A stretch of DNA of 7,489 nucleotides. Source: Roseburia sp. AM59-24XD. GTDB lineage: Bacteria; Bacillota; Clostridia; Lachnospirales; Lachnospiraceae. Positions 6,047-7,489 of the stretch are shown here, piece by piece. Positions within the stretch are counted from its first letter, which is position 1, and the number at the start of each line of letters is the position of its first letter. The translations under genes and the position numbers were made by a program. The DNA is taken from positions 1-7,489 of the forward strand of contig NZ_QUET01000053.1 of assembly GCF_003478445.1 (NCBI RefSeq). The letters are read 5' to 3'. The notes below the pieces were generated by a model. That model saw nothing but the letters and a program-made list of their open reading frames with translations. It was not told the origin of the DNA and ran no database searches.

Positions 6047-6075
6047 TTGTAATTCCGGCGGGGATTGTATAAAAT
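6047..6075 (+). promoter_or_regulatory. Sigma-A-type promoter of bioB
   Basis: TTGTAA (6047-6052), a 17-base spacer, TAAAAT (6070-6075), the same pattern as the adeC promoter on the other strand. The transcript would start about 20 bases before the start codon. I see no BirA-type GTTAAC palindrome around it. Confidence 0.5.
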
Positions 6076-6100
6076 AGAAAGCGAAATGGAGGATGAAGAC

Positions 6101-7066
6101 ATGGTTCAGAAATTAAAACAAAAGGTAATGGACGGGAAAGAGATCACAAAGGAAGAGGCGATGACTCTGGCAGAGGCGGATTTAGACGAGCTTTGTCAGG
6201 CGGCAGATGAGATCAGAAAGCATTTCTGCGGAAATGTGTTTGATATCTGCAGCTGTATCAATGTAAAGGGTGGAAAATGCTCCGAGGACTGCAAATTCTG
6301 TCCGCAGTCCTGTTTTAACGATAAAGTAGAGGTAAAGCCGCATACACTGATCGGCTCGGATCAGATGCTTGAGGAGGCTGCGTACATGGCGCAAAAGGGC
6401 GTTGTGCGCTGTGATCTTGTCTCCTCCGGCCGGAGACTTCCGAAGGATGATGTCCGAAAAATCGTACAGGACATTGAAAGGATCCGGAAGGAAACCGGCA
6501 TTGCGGTGTGCTGTTCCTTTGGCCTTCTGGATCAGGAGGACTGTGAGATGTTAAGGAAGGCAGGGATCACCAGACTTCATAATAATCTGGAGAGCTCAAG
6601 AACATTTTTCACCGGGGTATGCTCCTCACACAGCACGGATGACAAGATGGCAACGCTTCGGGCTGCACGGGCTACAGGGCTGACGCTTTGCAGCGGCTGT
6701 CTGATCAACCTCGGAGAGAGTATGGAGGACCGGATCGAGCTTGCGCTGATGGAGCGGGAGCTGGGCGTGAAGTCCATTCCGGTCAATGTATTAAATCCGA
6801 TCAAGGATTCGCCGTTTGAGGATCGGAAGCCGATGACGAACGAGGAATTCTGCCGGACTGTGGCGGTATTTCGTTTTCTTCTGCCGGATGCATCGATCCG
6901 TCTGGCGGCAGGAAGGATTTATCTTGCAGACCACGGAAAGCGCGCGTTGTCTTCCGGGGCGAATGCGGCGATCACAGGAGATTTTCTGATGACAGGCGGA
7001 ATGTCGATCGACTCCGATATGGCGATGGCGAAGGAGCTTGGTTACGAGCCGGGGCTCTGGAAATGA
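6101..7066 (+). CDS. bioB: Biotin synthase (radical SAM), cysteine-rich clostridial type
   Basis: A 321-residue cytoplasmic radical SAM enzyme that inserts sulfur into dethiobiotin, the last step of biotin synthesis. The SAM cluster motif is KCSEDCKFCPQS (Cys60, Cys64, Cys67), the exact CxxxCxxC spacing of BioB. The positions that bind the auxiliary cluster in E. coli BioB are also filled: Cys104 (RCDLVSSG), Cys137 or Cys138 (VCCSFG), Cys197 (LCSGC) and Arg267 in IRLAAGR. Other BioB signatures are HNNLESS (160-166), LINLGES and SIPVNVLNPI (225-234). There are additional cysteines at 71, 138 and 200. The length matches BioB. The start at 6101 is set by GGAGG eight bases upstream; the frame could begin at TTG 6065, but that lies before the predicted transcription start. 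No other biotin gene is in the window, so it may serve imported dethiobiotin or distant genes. Confidence 0.9.
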   Translation: MVQKLKQKVMDGKEITKEEAMTLAEADLDELCQAADEIRKHFCGNVFDICSCINVKGGKCSEDCKFCPQSCFNDKVEVKPHTLIGSDQMLEEAAYMAQKGVVRCDLVSSGRRLPKDDVRKIVQDIERIRKETGIAVCCSFGLLDQEDCEMLRKAGITRLHNNLESSRTFFTGVCSSHSTDDKMATLRAARATGLTLCSGCLINLGESMEDRIELALMERELGVKSIPVNVLNPIKDSPFEDRKPMTNEEFCRTVAVFRFLLPDASIRLAAGRIYLADHGKRALSSGANAAITGDFLMTGGMSIDSDMAMAKELGYEPGLWK

Positions 7067-7086
7067 TCGTTTGATATAGAAGCTTC

Positions 7087-7328
7087 TAAGACTTCTCATA
7101 CCAAGGATGGTAATTCGCCCATAATATTTCCTATGTCCGGTTATTTAGAAATCATATTTTGCCTGCCAATATATTGCAAATCCGTGAGCTATGACTAAAA
7201 ATTGTCTTGTCACTTACGGATTTCGAAAAATCTGATTGCTTTGCTGCTTTGATTTTCGATAAACGCATCCTGCCGTACTCACCCCAAGGTGGGAATCAGA
7301 TGTTTCGAAAGGCACTTGCACCCGCCGG
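7087..7328 (-). repeat. Right copy of the 242-bp dispersed repeat, inverted relative to 1-242
   Basis: Its reverse complement matches 1-242 over the full 242 bases at about 87%. Long identical blocks include AATCCGTAAGTGACAAGACA and ATCAAAGCAGCAAAGCAAT. It begins 20 bases after the bioB stop, right behind the perfect palindrome AGAAGCTTCT (7078-7087). Where substitutions fall in stems they keep G-U pairing when read leftward here (rightward in the left copy), which hints at that as the sense strand. Sequence after 7328 has no counterpart in the window because the left copy is cut at base 1, so the true element is probably longer. Confidence 0.85.
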
Positions 7329-7485
7329 TACTTACGCCCCGGATTTTGCAAATGATATAGATACTCCATCGAACATCCGGGGCGTTATGTACCGCTGCGT
7401 GGTGCAGTGGTAGCGGGAGCGTGCCGTCCGAAATAGCTGAGCCCACCTATGGGGCTCAGTCGTGCGGATGCGTATTTATCAAAGC
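7246..7485 (-). ncRNA. Candidate large structured RNA (or DNA hairpin element) overlapping the right repeat
   Basis: Three nested or branching pairings fit together. The closing helix joins GATAAACGCATCC (7258-7270) to GGATGCGTATTTATC (7466-7480) with a two-base bulge, extended by GCTTT/AAAGC (7246-7250 with 7481-7485). Inside it, ACGCCCCGGAT (7334-7344) pairs perfectly with ATCCGGGGCGT (7375-7385), flanked by CGGTAC/GTACCG (7326-7331 with 7389-7394). CTGAGCCC (7437-7444) pairs with GGGCTCAG (7452-7459), extended by CCGTCCGA/TCGTGCGG (7424-7431 with 7460-7467, one mismatch). A small CCCA/TGGG-type hairpin sits near 7290. There is no tRNA or rRNA signature and I cannot name an RNA family. The strand is a guess from wobble changes between the repeat copies. 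Transcription is not shown. Confidence 0.5.
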
Positions 7486-7489
7486 ATTG

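Noticed and set aside
5906..6100. Purine riboswitch or biotin (BirA) operator between adeC and bioB
   Set aside because: Both predicted leaders are only about 20-40 bases. No purine aptamer core and no GTTAAC-type inverted repeat was found.
7207..7413. Open frame of 68 codons across the right repeat and the paired element
   Set aside because: It runs through both arms of strong stems, has no ribosome site, and is not conserved as a protein in the left copy. Better explained as a non-coding repeat.
7395..7440. tRNA-like D-arm wording (GGTGCAGTGGTAGC)
   Set aside because: No GTTCRA T-arm, no acceptor stem and no anticodon stem at the right distance; the bases fit the branched structure instead.
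1..7489. CRISPR array, cas genes, phage or toxin-antitoxin module
   Set aside because: No regularly spaced short repeats and no such proteins in any frame. The three ACAAA-N2-GTAGCA copies have unequal spacing (159 and 64 bases).

Overview
The window looks like chromosomal DNA of a motile, anaerobic, gut-type Firmicute, most likely a Lachnospiraceae member near Roseburia/Agathobacter. The reasons are a flagellin whose conserved ends read like Roseburia-type flagellins, a CsrA-family protein directly upstream of it, strong AGGAGG ribosome sites, a clostridial-style biotin synthase with extra cysteines, and a decayed C-terminal piece of the PD-(D/E)XK 'transposase' family that is abundant in Lachnospiraceae. 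The genus is inference from remembered family sequences, not from a search.

Layout. Bases 1-242 are one copy of a dispersed repeat; a second copy lies inverted at 7087-7328, also 242 bp and about 87% identical by eye. Bases 243-601 hold a hairpin, a doubtful C-terminal gene remnant and a strong rightward terminator. A leftward XRE-type regulator (652-1092) is divergent from csrA (1419-1682) and flagellin (1854-3479). Their shared upstream region carries a good sigma-28 promoter and three copies of an ACAAA-N2-GTAGCA direct repeat. The flagellin gene ends at a 13-bp-stem terminator. Next come an 83-bp imperfect palindrome and, on the minus strand, a truncated and frameshifted PD-(D/E)XK transposase remnant (3722-4134) directly behind adenine deaminase (4163-5905, minus). 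bioB (6101-7066, plus) is divergent from adeC, each with its own sigma-A-like promoter. The last 240 bases fold, on paper, into a large branched structure that overlaps the right repeat copy.

How the parts may work together. The sigma-28 promoter should drive csrA and probably flagellin on one transcript. CsrA-type GGA sites overlap the ribosome sites of both genes, so the window suggests a compact circuit: an XRE regulator and sigma-28 act on transcription, and CsrA acts on translation of itself and of flagellin. FliW, the usual CsrA antagonist, is not in the window. adeC and bioB are ordinary metabolic genes with no visible link to motility.

Most worth a second look: (1) the inverted pair of structured repeats and the long-range paired element at the right edge; (2) the triple operator-like repeat between the XRE gene and csrA; (3) a CsrA with leucine in place of the usual RNA-binding Arg6.
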